Origin: Pyrinomonadaceae bacterium
GTDB lineage: Bacteria; Acidobacteriota; Blastocatellia; Pyrinomonadales; Pyrinomonadaceae
NCBI GenBank assembly: GCA_013003215.1
Contig: JABDKD010000027.1
Span: forward strand, 1 to 41,461
DNA length: 41,461 nucleotides
Direction of reading: 5' to 3'
The first letter of the stretch is position 1. Every line of letters starts with the position of its first letter. The notes below the pieces were generated by a model. That model was not told the origin of the DNA. It did not search any database and worked only from the letters and a program-made list of their open reading frames with translations. Made by a program: the position numbers and the translations under genes. Positions 8,587 to 16,583 of this stretch are shown here, piece after piece.

Positions 8587-8611
8587 ACCACTGTCTCTGG
8601 AGTTTCGAAAA

Positions 8612-8638
8612 GGGCTGCCGAAACCGGCAGCCCTTTTT
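8612..8638. terminator. Bidirectional rho-independent terminator between carD and queF
   Basis: A perfect 9-bp stem GGGCTGCCG / CGGCAGCCC with AAAC loop, flanked by AAAA on the left and TTTTT on the right, so it can stop transcription of carD (+) and of the yacG-to-queF operon (-). Confidence 0.93.
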
Positions 8639-8649
8639 CATATCCGGTG

Positions 8650-9069
8650 TCAGGACTTTGAGTAACTCGTACGCACAATGGTCTTGATGTTTCCTCTGAC
8701 GTTAAAATCCCCTTCAATTTCGAGTTTCATCGGATCACACGCCTTCACAAAATCTTCCTTAATAACATTTATCACATGCTCGTGGAAAACCTTTATATCG
8801 CGAAAAGAGTTGATATATAGCTTGAGGCTCTTGAGTTCGATGCATCTTTGGTTCGGAACATACTTGAGGCGAATGGTAGCGAAGTCTGGAAAATCAGAAA
8901 ATGGACAGATTGCCGTGAACTCCGGGATCTCAAAGTCGATCCAAATCTCATTTCCGGGAAACTCATAGTCAAAAGTATCAAGTGAGACTAAATTCATCTT
9001 CTCCCGCGGAGTAGATTGGATATCCAGCCCCTGCTGGTTGACCGGTGTTGTAGCTTTGTTTTCTGACAT
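8650..9069 (-). CDS. queF: NADPH-dependent 7-cyano-7-deazaguanine reductase QueF
   Basis: Reduces preQ0 to preQ1 in queuosine biosynthesis (cytoplasm). This is the short, type-I (YkvM-like) form of 139 aa. Cys55 in FTAICPF, the thioimide-forming nucleophile, and Asp62 in FPDFATI fall at the canonical numbers; the QueF motif ELKSLKLY follows. The loop between Cys55 and Asp62 (PFSDFP) differs from the common PKTGQP. It is the last gene of the minus-strand run yacG - small membrane protein - MFS - queF, 24 bp after the MFS gene, and ends just before a strong terminator. No other queuosine gene is visible here. Confidence 0.93.
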   Translation of the reverse strand: MSENKATTPVNQQGLDIQSTPREKMNLVSLDTFDYEFPGNEIWIDFEIPEFTAICPFSDFPDFATIRLKYVPNQRCIELKSLKLYINSFRDIKVFHEHVINVIKEDFVKACDPMKLEIEGDFNVRGNIKTIVRTSYSKS

Positions 9070-9093
9070 TTGTGTGATTTTAACAGCTAAAGA

Positions 9094-10341
9094 CTAGGTA
9101 TTCACGTTATCGCGGCTGTCGCCATCGAACTTGGGATTTCTGACAGTCAGGATCAGTATTGCGGCAGTTATTGAAATTCCGGAACTTACCAAAAAAGCCG
9201 TAGAAGCGCTGAATCCATACCAAAGCGCACCAAAAATGAGTGAAGCGGGAAATACCGCGATGCCAAAAGCAAGGTTATATAAGCCGTACGCCGTGCCTTT
9301 CTTATCTTTCGGAACAAGATCCGCAACAAGGGCTTTCTCGACTCCTTCAGTCATGCCGAAAAATACTCCGTATAGCAAGAAGAGGGCCAGGACTTGATAG
9401 GGGCCATTTGCAAAGGCAAAACCAAGATAGACCAGTGCATAAAGCATCCAGCCCCCAAAGATAATTCGTCGGCGTCCCAAACGGTCGGAAAGGTCGCCAA
9501 AAACAAGGGAGCTAAGTACTTTTGAAAGATGTAGCCCCATCCACAACAGGGGTAGAAAAACGAGTGAAACTCCCGCCTCTTGGGCTCTCAACAAAAGGAA
9601 GGCGTCAGTTGAATTTGAAAGGGTAAAAATGACAAGAATTATTAAGAAGCGTTTAAAGTTCGAATCGAAACCGGCAAGTGAGAAAGACTCCAGTTCGACA
9701 CCGTCCGGATGCACCGTCTTCTCTTCCTTTACAAAAAAGATTACAACAAAAAGGCCAAGTACTATCGGCACAGCCGCGAAAAGGAATACCTGCCGATACT
9801 CGTCCGCTGTCGGATTCGAATGATCCACGGACAAGAAATAAAGGAGGATAAATGCCACCATCGGGCCGAACACAGCTCCAAGATGATCCGCAGCACGATT
9901 AAAACCGAATGCAAGACCCCGGTCATCTTCAGAAACGCTTTCCGCAAGCAACGCATCTCTGGGCGCTACCCGTATTCCCTTACCGACACGGTCACCTACC
10001 CGCAGAATCAAAACGTGCTGCCACGTGACTGCGAAGGCGAGCAATGGCCTCAGGATGCTCGCCAACGAATAACCGGCGAATACCGGTAGCTTCCTGTTTC
10101 CGAATTTGTCACTGAGATGTCCCGAAAAGAGCTTTAACAGGCTGGCAACGGACTCGGCAAATCCCTCAATGAGGCCAATTACAAAAGGAGTTGCGCCCAT
10201 GGTAAGGGCTAGGAAAGTCGGTAAAAGCGGATAGATTATTTCGCTGGAAGTATCGTTGAGAAAACTAACGACGCTCAACGCAAAAACGTTGCCGGTAAGC
10301 TTTCGGTAACGCCCGAGAAAGCGTTTGGTCTTCGACAACAT
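9094..10341 (-). CDS. MFS transporter, 12 transmembrane segments
   Basis: An inner-membrane major facilitator of 415 aa. It starts with a short cytoplasmic basic tail, then NDTSSEIIYPLLPTFLALT, and shows the loop 2-3 signature GHLSDKFGNRKL and its second-half counterpart GDLSDRLGRRRIIFGG, as expected for two six-helix halves. GVGDRVGKGIRVAPRDALL between helices 4 and 5 is typical of a group of uncharacterised MFS proteins. The substrate cannot be told from sequence. ATG at 10341 is 14 bp after the small membrane gene. Placement directly before queF is compatible with co-transcription, not proof of a queuosine-related substrate. Confidence 0.85.
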   Translation of the reverse strand: MLSKTKRFLGRYRKLTGNVFALSVVSFLNDTSSEIIYPLLPTFLALTMGATPFVIGLIEGFAESVASLLKLFSGHLSDKFGNRKLPVFAGYSLASILRPLLAFAVTWQHVLILRVGDRVGKGIRVAPRDALLAESVSEDDRGLAFGFNRAADHLGAVFGPMVAFILLYFLSVDHSNPTADEYRQVFLFAAVPIVLGLFVVIFFVKEEKTVHPDGVELESFSLAGFDSNFKRFLIILVIFTLSNSTDAFLLLRAQEAGVSLVFLPLLWMGLHLSKVLSSLVFGDLSDRLGRRRIIFGGWMLYALVYLGFAFANGPYQVLALFLLYGVFFGMTEGVEKALVADLVPKDKKGTAYGLYNLAFGIAVFPASLIFGALWYGFSASTAFLVSSGISITAAILILTVRNPKFDGDSRDNVNT

Positions 10342-10355
10342 TGGGAAGTCTTATC

Positions 10356-10559
10356 TTAGCGCTGGGTTGAGGAAGGAATCGATTTTGCAACGTCGCCCTT
10401 GACTGACCATAATGCCGAGCCCCCAACCAAAGCGACTGCAATCAGAACCAAAACGATAATCGCCCTGATCGCCAATTTTACGGTCTTTTTCAGAATTCGA
10501 AAAACCAAATAGGCAACGAATAGCATTATCAGTACAAAGACGATTGCTGCAATTTCCAT
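10356..10559 (-). CDS. Small membrane protein, two predicted transmembrane segments
   Basis: A 67-aa protein: helix 1 at about residues 3-21 (IAAIVFVLIMLFVAYLVF), a short KKTVK linker, and helix 2 at about residues 28-50 (RAIIVLVLIAVALVGGSALW), then a polar tail. No known family recognised. It starts one base after the stop of yacG (TGA-T-ATG), so translation is probably coupled, and it precedes the MFS gene by 14 bp. Confidence 0.7.
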   Translation of the reverse strand: MEIAAIVFVLIMLFVAYLVFRILKKTVKLAIRAIIVLVLIAVALVGGSALWSVKGDVAKSIPSSTQR

Positions 10560-10560
10560 A

Positions 10561-10767
10561 TCAACTATTTCCTCTTTCTTGTCTAACGCGTTCGATGACT
10601 TCTATATCTTCTGCAGTAAGAGATGCAGATTCGGCAGGTACCGCGTATCCGCCTTCCGCCCAGACGCCAAAATCAATTAATTTACACCTTTCCGAACAAA
10701 ACGGCCGGAACTCGTTTTCTGAATACTCAGTTTGTTCGCTGCAATTTGGACACTTTACCATTACCAT
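10561..10767 (-). CDS. yacG: YacG-type zinc-binding protein (DNA gyrase inhibitor family)
   Basis: Short zinc protein of about 68 aa. KCPNCSEQ and FRPFCSERCKLIDFGVWAEGGYAVP form the Cys4 zinc site and the DFGxWaeGgYxVP motif of YacG, a protein that binds GyrB and inhibits gyrase in E. coli. The frame is open from a TTG at 10779, but the ATGs at 10767 and 10761 sit next to the zinc knuckle and are more likely starts. First gene of the minus-strand operon ending in queF. Confidence 0.88.
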   Translation of the reverse strand: MVMVKCPNCSEQTEYSENEFRPFCSERCKLIDFGVWAEGGYAVPAESASLTAEDIEVIERVRQERGNS

Positions 10768-10831
10768 AATTCGATTCAACAGAGATTAGCACAAATAATT
10801 CGATAGAAAAAAGCCGGCTTAAACGGTTGGG

Positions 10832-10848
10832 AAAACATTGAATGTTTT
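10832..10848. promoter_or_regulatory. 17-bp inverted repeat, candidate operator
   Basis: AAAACATT-G-AATGTTTT: perfect 8-bp arms around one base, in the divergent gap between yacG and the LEA-like gene. A TTGAAT within it could be a -35 for the plus-strand gene (a weak TTATTA lies 19 bp downstream). The compact dyad fits an HTH repressor site; no regulator is identified. Confidence 0.45.
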
Positions 10849-10946
10849 GAGATCTGGTGCAATTATTAAATAAGTCGTGATCGTGCTTCAGTGAACAAAC
10901 GCGGTCCGGCGTGCGTAAAACCTATTTGGTCCCCAAAGGAATTACT

Positions 10947-12017
10947 ATGGCCGACTACAAAGAACAATTTGAGAAATGGCAGAAGCAAGCCAAGGAAAGG
11001 TTTGAAGAACTGGATGAGCAACTCGGGTTTTCCGACAAAGTCGGGGAAGGCGTAAAGATTGCCAAAGATACAGCGACCAAGGGTTCGGAGACGATCAAGG
11101 AAGGAGTTGGGAAACTCAAATCTGAAGCAGAAAAGAACCCGATTGGCAAAAAGGCTGTGGAGATAGCTGAAGATACTTACGAAACTGCTGAGGAAACAGC
11201 AAAGAAAGCGTGGGAAGTAAGTGAGCCGGTTCGAGAAGCCGCAGAAGATGCTACGGATGCTGCCGGAGATGTTATCGATTCTGCAGCAAAGAATGCCGGG
11301 GATGTTGCAAAAACCGCGGGCCGGAAGGCCGGAGAGGTAATTGATACGGCGGGCAAGAAGGCCGGTGAAGTCCTGGGTGAGACCCGTAAAGGCGTAGAGT
11401 CCACAACAAAATCCTTTGCCAAGGCGTTGGGACTTGGCGTCAGCTGGACAAGAACCATTGACTCGGCGTTTCGAACGTTGAGCACCACCTCAAATTGGGT
11501 GCAGGAAAAACCTTTGCAGGCCGTGGCGACGGGTGCTTCGGTGGCGGTTGGTGCCGGCCTTGGTGTTGTCTTCACTGGACTCAGTTCGCACTGGTTCTTC
11601 AATTCAGCGATTCCGGCGGCGACCGTGAAATTCGCGGCTTCCAGGTTTGATGAACATCTGAAGAACCAGGCGGAGCTCGCCGAGAAAGGCGATCTTGACG
11701 ATGCGGAGGCGGAACGCCTGAAATTCGAGCGCGACATTACAAGATTTGTCGGTGCTCCCCTCCTGGGAGCATTTTCATTCGCTTCCGGGGCCGTAATGCT
11801 GACAAATGTCATAAACCCGAAAACTGTTACCGGAGCACCAATTGACTGGCTCTTGCGAGGGAGTCCGCTTCTCGAGGGTGTCTGGTTCTTTGGAAACGGA
11901 ATGGTTTGCTTCAAGACGAGCTACGACTTTTTTATGATTTCTCTACAAGACCAGGATGATGTTCAGAATATGGTCAAACAGGTAAGGGGACTGCTTCCGG
12001 TCGGTTCTGAGGCTTAA
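10947..12017 (+). CDS. LEA-like amphipathic repeat protein with C-terminal membrane region
   Basis: A 356-aa protein of unknown function. Residues about 1-160 are rich in Lys, Glu and Ala with repeating 11-residue-like amphipathic units (for example AGDVAKTAGRKAGEV IDTAGKKAGEV), resembling group-3 LEA or apolipoprotein-type helices that bind membranes or protect proteins during desiccation. The second half carries hydrophobic stretches (AVATGASVAVGAGLGVVFTGL; FVGAPLLGAFSFASGAVMLTNV; SPLLEGVWFFGNGMVCF) separated by a charged linker. An in-frame GTG lies upstream at 10911, but ATG at 10947 has AAAGGA at the proper distance. A 17-bp dyad lies about 100 bp upstream. A stress role is inferred only from composition. 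Confidence 0.75.
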   Translation: MADYKEQFEKWQKQAKERFEELDEQLGFSDKVGEGVKIAKDTATKGSETIKEGVGKLKSEAEKNPIGKKAVEIAEDTYETAEETAKKAWEVSEPVREAAEDATDAAGDVIDSAAKNAGDVAKTAGRKAGEVIDTAGKKAGEVLGETRKGVESTTKSFAKALGLGVSWTRTIDSAFRTLSTTSNWVQEKPLQAVATGASVAVGAGLGVVFTGLSSHWFFNSAIPAATVKFAASRFDEHLKNQAELAEKGDLDDAEAERLKFERDITRFVGAPLLGAFSFASGAVMLTNVINPKTVTGAPIDWLLRGSPLLEGVWFFGNGMVCFKTSYDFFMISLQDQDDVQNMVKQVRGLLPVGSEA

Positions 12018-12116
12018 CCCGCATTTCTTGGAGGGCGGAACAGGCGTTTGAAAACTGATGATGTAGGTAGTCTATGGGAAACGGGCGATTAACTGCTTGT
12101 TCCTAAAAGCATTCTC

Positions 12117-12136
12117 AAAAAATCCGGCTTCGGATT
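12117..12136 (-). terminator. Rho-independent terminator of the M50 protease gene
   Basis: Read on the minus strand: AATCCG, loop AAGC, CGGATT followed by a run of T (A6 at 12117-12122 on the plus strand). It lies about 105 bp past the protease stop codon. Confidence 0.7.
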
Positions 12137-12145
12137 CCCGCCCAA

Positions 12146-12182
12146 AACTCTAGAATCATGGAATAGCTATGATTTACGAGTT
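12146..12182. repeat. Two-part inverted repeat between convergent genes
   Basis: AACTC-TAG-AATCAT (12146-12159) faces ATGATT-TAC-GAGTT (12169-12182) around a 9-nt loop: 11 pairs with a symmetric 3-nt internal loop. It lies between the convergent LEA-like and protease genes; the plus-strand side is followed by TT, so it might also terminate weakly. Confidence 0.55.
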
Positions 12183-12242
12183 TTGAACGCAACTCCTTTG
12201 CCGTATTTCCCGATAATACCTTTCCCTCGTGAGAAATACCGG

Positions 12243-13253
12243 TTAGGTCAGCTCGAGTGGAATCGGGACAAAGCATAAAACAAAAATCAGAAGTGTGAGG
12301 ATCGCGATGGCGATCCTTTTTTTGTCCAGGGGAGTCGTGTCCAAGGGCTTTGGATGCCTTATCTTGAGCATTACAGCAAGTATGATCGCAAAGAGAAACC
12401 CACTCGGACTATTGTATAAGTACAATCCAAGCACGGACATGAACGCCATCAATACAAAGGCAATACGCCCGGTCCAACGGTGGATTCTTTCACCAAATAC
12501 AGCAAATACTGCATGCCCGCCGTCGAGCTGCCCTGAAGGAATGAGATTTAGTGCCGTTACGAGAAGTCCTATCCAGGTCGCGCCGTAGAACGGGTTCGGA
12601 TAAATTGGCTGACTTAGATCAATTCCCTGAAGCCAGGCAAGTATCTTGATCAAAAGGGGGTCGAAAAAGATGATCTGAGAGGTTTCTGCTGTGACCGGAA
12701 CAGGAGGCGCCGTCTTCAATGTCAGTACCATGATAATGGCCACCGGCAGCAACGCGACGAATCCGGCAATCGGACCAGCTACGCCGATATCAAACACCGC
12801 TCGGCGCGAAGGCATAGGGGAAACGATCCTGATAAACGCCCCGAGTGTTCCGGCCGGACCGATAAGCGGTGGCACCGGAAGAAAGTACGGAAGTGTGGCA
12901 TCGACCCCATAGATGCGACACGCAATATAATGTCCGAGTTCGTGGGCGATAAGTATAAAGAGCAGGGAAGCGGAGAAGCTCAGTCCATAGGCAAGCAATT
13001 CACCATTTGAGGCCAAGAGTCCGATAGTTCCGGTTACAAGATTCAAATATGCAAGAGGGATCGTTGGAATAAGGGCAAGAATTTCGGCAAACGTCTCTGC
13101 TTCAACATCGCTTCCGAATTGAATCAAACCGAACGGTGCAAGAACTCCTGCAATAGTGGAGGTTACAAACGTGAGCAAGAGCAGTCCTATATGCTTTGCC
13201 CATGTAACAGCTTTTGGGCGCATTGCCGTTCTTTGAGGAAACTCAGGTGTCAT
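12243..13253 (-). CDS. Site-2-protease family M50 intramembrane metalloprotease
   Basis: About 336 aa with several transmembrane helices. Zinc motif HELGH in LFILIAHELGHYIACRIYG and the second metal motif in SGQLDGGHAVFAVFG define the M50/S2P family, which cleaves membrane-embedded substrates. The long segment with PYFLPVPPLIGPAGTLGAFIRI between them resembles the EGY-type branch common in cyanobacteria and Acidobacteria; no PDZ domain is present. A TTG at 13265 and an ATG at 13253 are in frame; neither has a good ribosome site and the ATG is preferred. Downstream of HU on the same strand but separated from it by a terminator. Substrate unknown. Confidence 0.88.
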   Translation of the reverse strand: MTPEFPQRTAMRPKAVTWAKHIGLLLLTFVTSTIAGVLAPFGLIQFGSDVEAETFAEILALIPTIPLAYLNLVTGTIGLLASNGELLAYGLSFSASLLFILIAHELGHYIACRIYGVDATLPYFLPVPPLIGPAGTLGAFIRIVSPMPSRRAVFDIGVAGPIAGFVALLPVAIIMVLTLKTAPPVPVTAETSQIIFFDPLLIKILAWLQGIDLSQPIYPNPFYGATWIGLLVTALNLIPSGQLDGGHAVFAVFGERIHRWTGRIAFVLMAFMSVLGLYLYNSPSGFLFAIILAVMLKIRHPKPLDTTPLDKKRIAIAILTLLIFVLCFVPIPLELT

Positions 13254-13272
13254 TTCAAGTGTCAAAAACTAG

Positions 13273-13313
13273 AAAAACGCAATTCACAAATCAATAAGAA
13301 TTTGTGAATCGCG
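13273..13313 (-). terminator. Terminator after HU gene
   Basis: A 14-bp stem (13278-13291 with 13300-13313, one wobble) and 8-nt loop, followed on the minus strand by TTTTT (13277-13273). It separates HU from the downstream protease gene. Confidence 0.88.
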
Positions 13314-13340
13314 CCATTTTTAAGAAGGTCCGGACGTCTA

Positions 13341-13613
13341 TCAAATTGTCTTTGCCTGGAGATCTTTCCCGGGTTTGAACCGGATCGTCTTTCCCGCCGG
13401 AATCGGAACTTCTTCTCCGGTTCGCGGGTTTCTGCCAATACCCCTCTTTCGGGGCTTTACAACGAATACTCCAAATCCGCGGAGCTCTATCCGTTTTCCA
13501 TCTGCCAGGGCATTCTTCATTGCATCAAGTAGGGCGTCTACCACTTGCTCTGCCTTTTGCTTCGGTACCCCCGTTCGGTCAGCTACGCGGTTAACGATAT
13601 CTATTTTGATCAT
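13341..13613 (-). CDS. hup: HU/IHF family DNA-binding protein
   Basis: A 90-aa nucleoid protein. MIKIDIVNRVADRTGVPKQKAEQVVDALLDAM is the N-terminal helical dimerisation part, GFGVFVVKPRKRGIGRNPRTGEEVPIPAGKTIRFKPGKDL the beta-arm DNA-binding signature (GRNPxTGxExxIPA). It bends and compacts DNA as a homodimer. A ribosome site GGGGA lies six bases before the ATG. A near-consensus promoter and a strong terminator flank it, so it is a single-gene unit likely expressed highly. HU versus IHF cannot be decided firmly; HU is more likely for a solitary gene. Confidence 0.95.
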   Translation of the reverse strand: MIKIDIVNRVADRTGVPKQKAEQVVDALLDAMKNALADGKRIELRGFGVFVVKPRKRGIGRNPRTGEEVPIPAGKTIRFKPGKDLQAKTI

Positions 13614-13663
13614 TTTGTGTCCCCAAAGTTGAAAAACAAAAAAAAATGTGCCTGAGTGAACTG

Positions 13664-13693
13664 ATCATAGTTTCAAACGGCCTCGCATGTCAA
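13664..13693 (-). promoter_or_regulatory. Sigma70-type promoter of HU gene
   Basis: On the minus strand TTGACA (13693-13688), 18-bp spacer, TATGAT (13669-13664). The predicted start is about 45 bases before the ATG. One of the best promoters in the window. Confidence 0.85.
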
Positions 13694-13729
13694 GATTTTT
13701 CGCTAAAAACTGTTCCGCTAAAGCTAATA

Positions 13730-13761
13730 ATATCCACAGTTTGCCAGAAGTCTGTGGAAAA
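13730..13761. other. Inverted pair of DnaA-box-like 9-mers in the HU upstream region
   Basis: ATATCCACA (13730-13738) and the complement of TGTGGAAAA (13753-13761, reading TTTTCCACA) each match the DnaA box TTATCCACA at 8 of 9 positions and face each other, giving a TCCACAG/CTGTGGA dyad. The surrounding 444-bp gene-free stretch 13614-14057 otherwise holds the HU promoter, a GGCGATCGCC palindrome (13869-13878) and the metallopeptidase promoter. It could be a DnaA-regulated site or a simple hairpin. Confidence 0.35.
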
Positions 13762-13942
13762 CTTAACTTAGACTTATTCAAATTTAGTAAGGCGTAGACA
13801 CTCAACTTTATTCTGGAAAAGTGCGAAAACTTTCGCAGAATCACATCCGCGGAGTCGATGAACAATCGGGCGATCGCCTGTAATAGCAAGAAGAGATCGT
13901 CTCAACCATTCCTTTTTCTTGCCGGCTCTACCGGCTCAGTTC

Positions 13943-13970
13943 TTGTCAGTCAGGGCGAAAATGATAGAAT
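13943..13970 (+). promoter_or_regulatory. Promoter of the neutral zinc metallopeptidase gene
   Basis: TTGTCA (13943-13948), 16-bp spacer, TAGAAT (13965-13970) with an extended TG one base upstream. The leader would be about 80 nt. Confidence 0.6.
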
Positions 13971-14057
13971 TCTCACACCCCAAAATTACTCAAGCGGGAG
14001 TCGGTTTGTTGAGGCATTCTTCATTCCCGCAGCGAATTCCGAGGAGAAGAAATCCTT

Positions 14058-14897
14058 ATGCGTTGGAGAGATCAACGAAGAAGTAAAAATGTTGAAGACC
14101 GTCGTGGAATGGGCGGCCGCGGCATGGCGATCGGTGGTGGTGGAATCGGTTTGGTTCTGCTCGTGATCGTTGTTGTTTTGTGTGGCGGTGACCCGCGTTC
14201 ACTGCTCGAACAGATGCCGCAGCAAAACCAGCCTTCGCAGCAACCGCAGACCACGCAGAACGGAAAGAAGGATGACAACTCGGAATTTGTGAAGGTGGTT
14301 TTGGGAAGCACCGAGGACACTTGGAACGAGATTTTCAGAAAGAGCGGCCAAAGATACCGGGAACCGAAGCTAGTGCTGTTTACACGGCAGGTGCGATCCG
14401 CTTGCGGACTTGGTGATGCCGCCATGGGGCCGTTTTATTGTCCCGGAGATGAGAAGCTCTACCTCGATTTTGACTTCTTTAGGGAGCTGCAGCGCGAGTT
14501 CAAAGCTCCGGGAGACTTTGCACAGGCGTACGTGATCGCGCATGAGGTTGGCCATCATGTCCAGAATCTTCTGGGCGTGATGGACCAGGTAACGGCTCAG
14601 CAACGAAGGGTTGGAAAGGCGGCCTCGAACAGGCTCTCAGTCAAACTCGAGCTTCAGGCGGATTGTTTTGCCGGTATCTGGGCTGCCGATGCGAATCGCA
14701 AAGGACTGGTTGAAGCAGGTGATGCGCAAGAAGCGATTCGAGCGGCACAGTCGGTCGGCGATGACATGATCCAAAAGCGGACCCGCGGATATGTCGTGCC
14801 GGAGTCATTTACACACGGTACCGCGCAAGAACGTGCGACCTGGTTCGCAAAAGGATTTCAGTCTGGTGACGTCAGGCAGTGCAGAACCTTCGAATAG
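14058..14897 (+). CDS. Neutral zinc metallopeptidase, YpfJ family
   Basis: 279 aa. A charged, Gly-rich N-terminus (MRWRDQRRSKNVEDRRGMGGRG) precedes one transmembrane helix (IGLVLLVIVVVLCG), a Gln/Pro linker, and the catalytic domain with HEVGH in AYVIAHEVGHHVQNLLGV and downstream LELQADCFAGIWA, both typical of PF04228. The N-terminal motif RRSxNVEDRRG is itself a family hallmark. Substrates of the family are unknown. GAGGAG lies 11 bp before the ATG. The gene has its own promoter and ends directly at a 9-mer repeat locus. Confidence 0.92.
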   Translation: MRWRDQRRSKNVEDRRGMGGRGMAIGGGGIGLVLLVIVVVLCGGDPRSLLEQMPQQNQPSQQPQTTQNGKKDDNSEFVKVVLGSTEDTWNEIFRKSGQRYREPKLVLFTRQVRSACGLGDAAMGPFYCPGDEKLYLDFDFFRELQREFKAPGDFAQAYVIAHEVGHHVQNLLGVMDQVTAQQRRVGKAASNRLSVKLELQADCFAGIWAADANRKGLVEAGDAQEAIRAAQSVGDDMIQKRTRGYVVPESFTHGTAQERATWFAKGFQSGDVRQCRTFE

Positions 14898-15024
14898 TTA
14901 ACTAAGTTGGCTATGTTGACAAAGTTCACTAGGTTTTTCGTTATAGGTCACCGAAGAATATCCGATCGATAGATTTCGAATTCGCACTTAGTCAACATAG
15001 GAAACTCTGTCAACATAGTAAACC
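14898..15024. repeat. Inverted 9-mer repeat arms filling a convergent gap
   Basis: Left arm (14898 to about 14937) is a run of degenerate 9-bp units of the type GTTGACTAA; the right arm (about 14986-15024) carries the same unit in reverse complement (AGTCAACAT). The unique centre is about 48 bp. The locus extends from the stop codon of the metallopeptidase to the stop codon of the opposing gene. It shares its unit type with the locus at 20982-21181. Confidence 0.85.
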
Positions 15025-15549
15025 TCATTCTGTGATCGGCTCAAACGGTTTCCCATGGAGTTCCTGGTAGACCCAACCCAGGATTCTGACCTCCGCAGTG
15101 CACAGCGATTCAATCCAGCAACTCGTAAGATAGACCATTCTTTCCTGTCTCGAGGGGAGTTTCATTGATTCCTGGATATGAGAATTGTCCTGCTGAAGGC
15201 CAAAGCTCTTTGCGATGTCTTCATTGGTCTCTTTTGCCTGTCCGAGTGCCTGCAGCAGATCGGTCACCCAGCGCCTGAGTTTTTCTTCGGTGTCGTTCTC
15301 CTGAACAGACTGAATCACCCCGATCGCGAAACGCGCCTCGGCGTTTTCAAACGGATAGGTCGGCATGCCGGATTGCTCGTCCTCGGCTTGCTTCCATTGA
15401 AAAAGTTCCTCGACCTGCGGGTGCCTCACAAGAGCGACACGCTGATCGTAGTTCAGAAAAAACTCAAGTAAATCGGCGAGCGACTCCGTGTTTACACTCC
15501 CGTCTTCATCGATTCTCAGCTTTGGCGGTTCCGGTACCGATTCGCTCAT
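15025..15549 (-). CDS. Hypothetical protein, acidic, alpha-helical
   Basis: 174 aa, not recognised. No signal peptide or transmembrane helix is visible. Acidic and Gln-rich, with FLNYDQRVALVRHPQVEELFQWKQAED and YLTSCWIESLCTAEVRILGWVYQELHGKPF as the most ordered stretches. Its ATG overlaps the last four bases of the asparaginase gene (ATGA-type), so it is the third gene of the recN - asparaginase operon and its product level is likely coupled to it. Its stop codon abuts the 9-mer repeat locus. Confidence 0.75.
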   Translation of the reverse strand: MSESVPEPPKLRIDEDGSVNTESLADLLEFFLNYDQRVALVRHPQVEELFQWKQAEDEQSGMPTYPFENAEARFAIGVIQSVQENDTEEKLRRWVTDLLQALGQAKETNEDIAKSFGLQQDNSHIQESMKLPSRQERMVYLTSCWIESLCTAEVRILGWVYQELHGKPFEPITE

Positions 15550-16574
15550 ACGTATTTCAAATCAAATTCAGCGACTATCTCGCCAACCTCGATGCCTCTC
15601 CTGTTTACAAACTTCTGTGGTGAAAACTCGCCGATGGCATCTTCCGCTTCAGGCGTCAAGATTTCCAGTTTCCGAAGCAATTCGATTCCCGCCGCGGGAC
15701 GGGCACGATAATCGTTTCCATCGTCAATCTTCATCGCGATTGCCAGCCCGTCCGGCCAGCGCTCCGTTGGCATAACACCCAGCGTCCAGACTCCTTCCGC
15801 TCCAACCTTGCACACGATGCGGCCTGGAAGTGCCTTCATCACCTTTGTGTCCAGCCGAACACTCCCGCCGACGAATTCCGGGTATTTTGTTTTCGCATAC
15901 ACAATCCGCCGACACGCTGCTTCAAGGTTGGGATCGAAATCTTCCGGGGGATTTACCAACTTACCGTAGGCACGTGCCATAGCACGCAGTGGCAACGCGA
16001 AATTGGGAGCAGAACAGCCATCGGTTCCCATAGCAATATCGTTCGCATCGACCTCACTAAAGATCGAAATCGTTTCTAAAATCACTCCCTGCACCGGACT
16101 CCCGGGATCAAGGTAAGTATCGGGGTCGGCGTTAATGTGTTGCGCCAGCGCGAGCATCGCGGCGTGTTTGCCCGAACAGTTGTTGTGAAGCGGTGAAGGT
16201 TCAATGCCCTCACGAATCATCTGTTCATTTGTTTCTTCATGAAAAGGAGGATGTGCTCCGCACTGAAGCGCATCTTCAGTAAACCCCCCACGTTCCAACA
16301 TGTCGGCGGCAAGGCCGGTGTGAAATGGTTCGCCGGAATGCGAGGCACAAGCGAGGGCGAGTTCCTTATCTGAAAAGCCGAATGCCGCAGCAGCTCCGCT
16401 GGTCAAAAACGGAATCGCCTGAAATGCTTTTGCGGCAGACCGCCAGAATGTCACGAGATCAGGTTCACCCACAGAAGCGATCTCATTTCCTTTTGTGTCC
16501 AGCACAATGATCGAACCCATGTGCCGGGATTCAAGTGTGCCGTTTCTATATACGTTTGCGAGGATTTCTGACAT
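15546..16574 (-). CDS. L-asparaginase II family protein (Rhizobium etli AnsA/ReAV type, PF06089)
   Basis: Predicted to hydrolyse asparagine to aspartate and ammonia. 342 aa, the family size. Key motifs of the serine-lysine/zinc type are present: Ser46-x-x-Lys49 in RSAAKAFQ, the second serine in CASHSGEPFH, and the zinc-binding NNCSGKHAAML (Cys and Lys) plus GTDGCSAPNFALPL. This family is unrelated to E. coli AnsA/AnsB. It starts 9 bp after the recN stop and overlaps the next gene by 4 bp, so all three share a transcript. No signal peptide; cytoplasmic. Confidence 0.9.
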   Translation of the reverse strand: MSEILANVYRNGTLESRHMGSIIVLDTKGNEIASVGEPDLVTFWRSAAKAFQAIPFLTSGAAAAFGFSDKELALACASHSGEPFHTGLAADMLERGGFTEDALQCGAHPPFHEETNEQMIREGIEPSPLHNNCSGKHAAMLALAQHINADPDTYLDPGSPVQGVILETISIFSEVDANDIAMGTDGCSAPNFALPLRAMARAYGKLVNPPEDFDPNLEAACRRIVYAKTKYPEFVGGSVRLDTKVMKALPGRIVCKVGAEGVWTLGVMPTERWPDGLAIAMKIDDGNDYRARPAAGIELLRKLEILTPEAEDAIGEFSPQKFVNRRGIEVGEIVAEFDLKYV

Positions 16575-16583
16575 AGGGGGGTT

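Noticed and set aside
11177-11914. Minus-strand ORF of 245 aa
   Set aside because: Antisense to the LEA-like gene; long only because of biased codons in the repeats.
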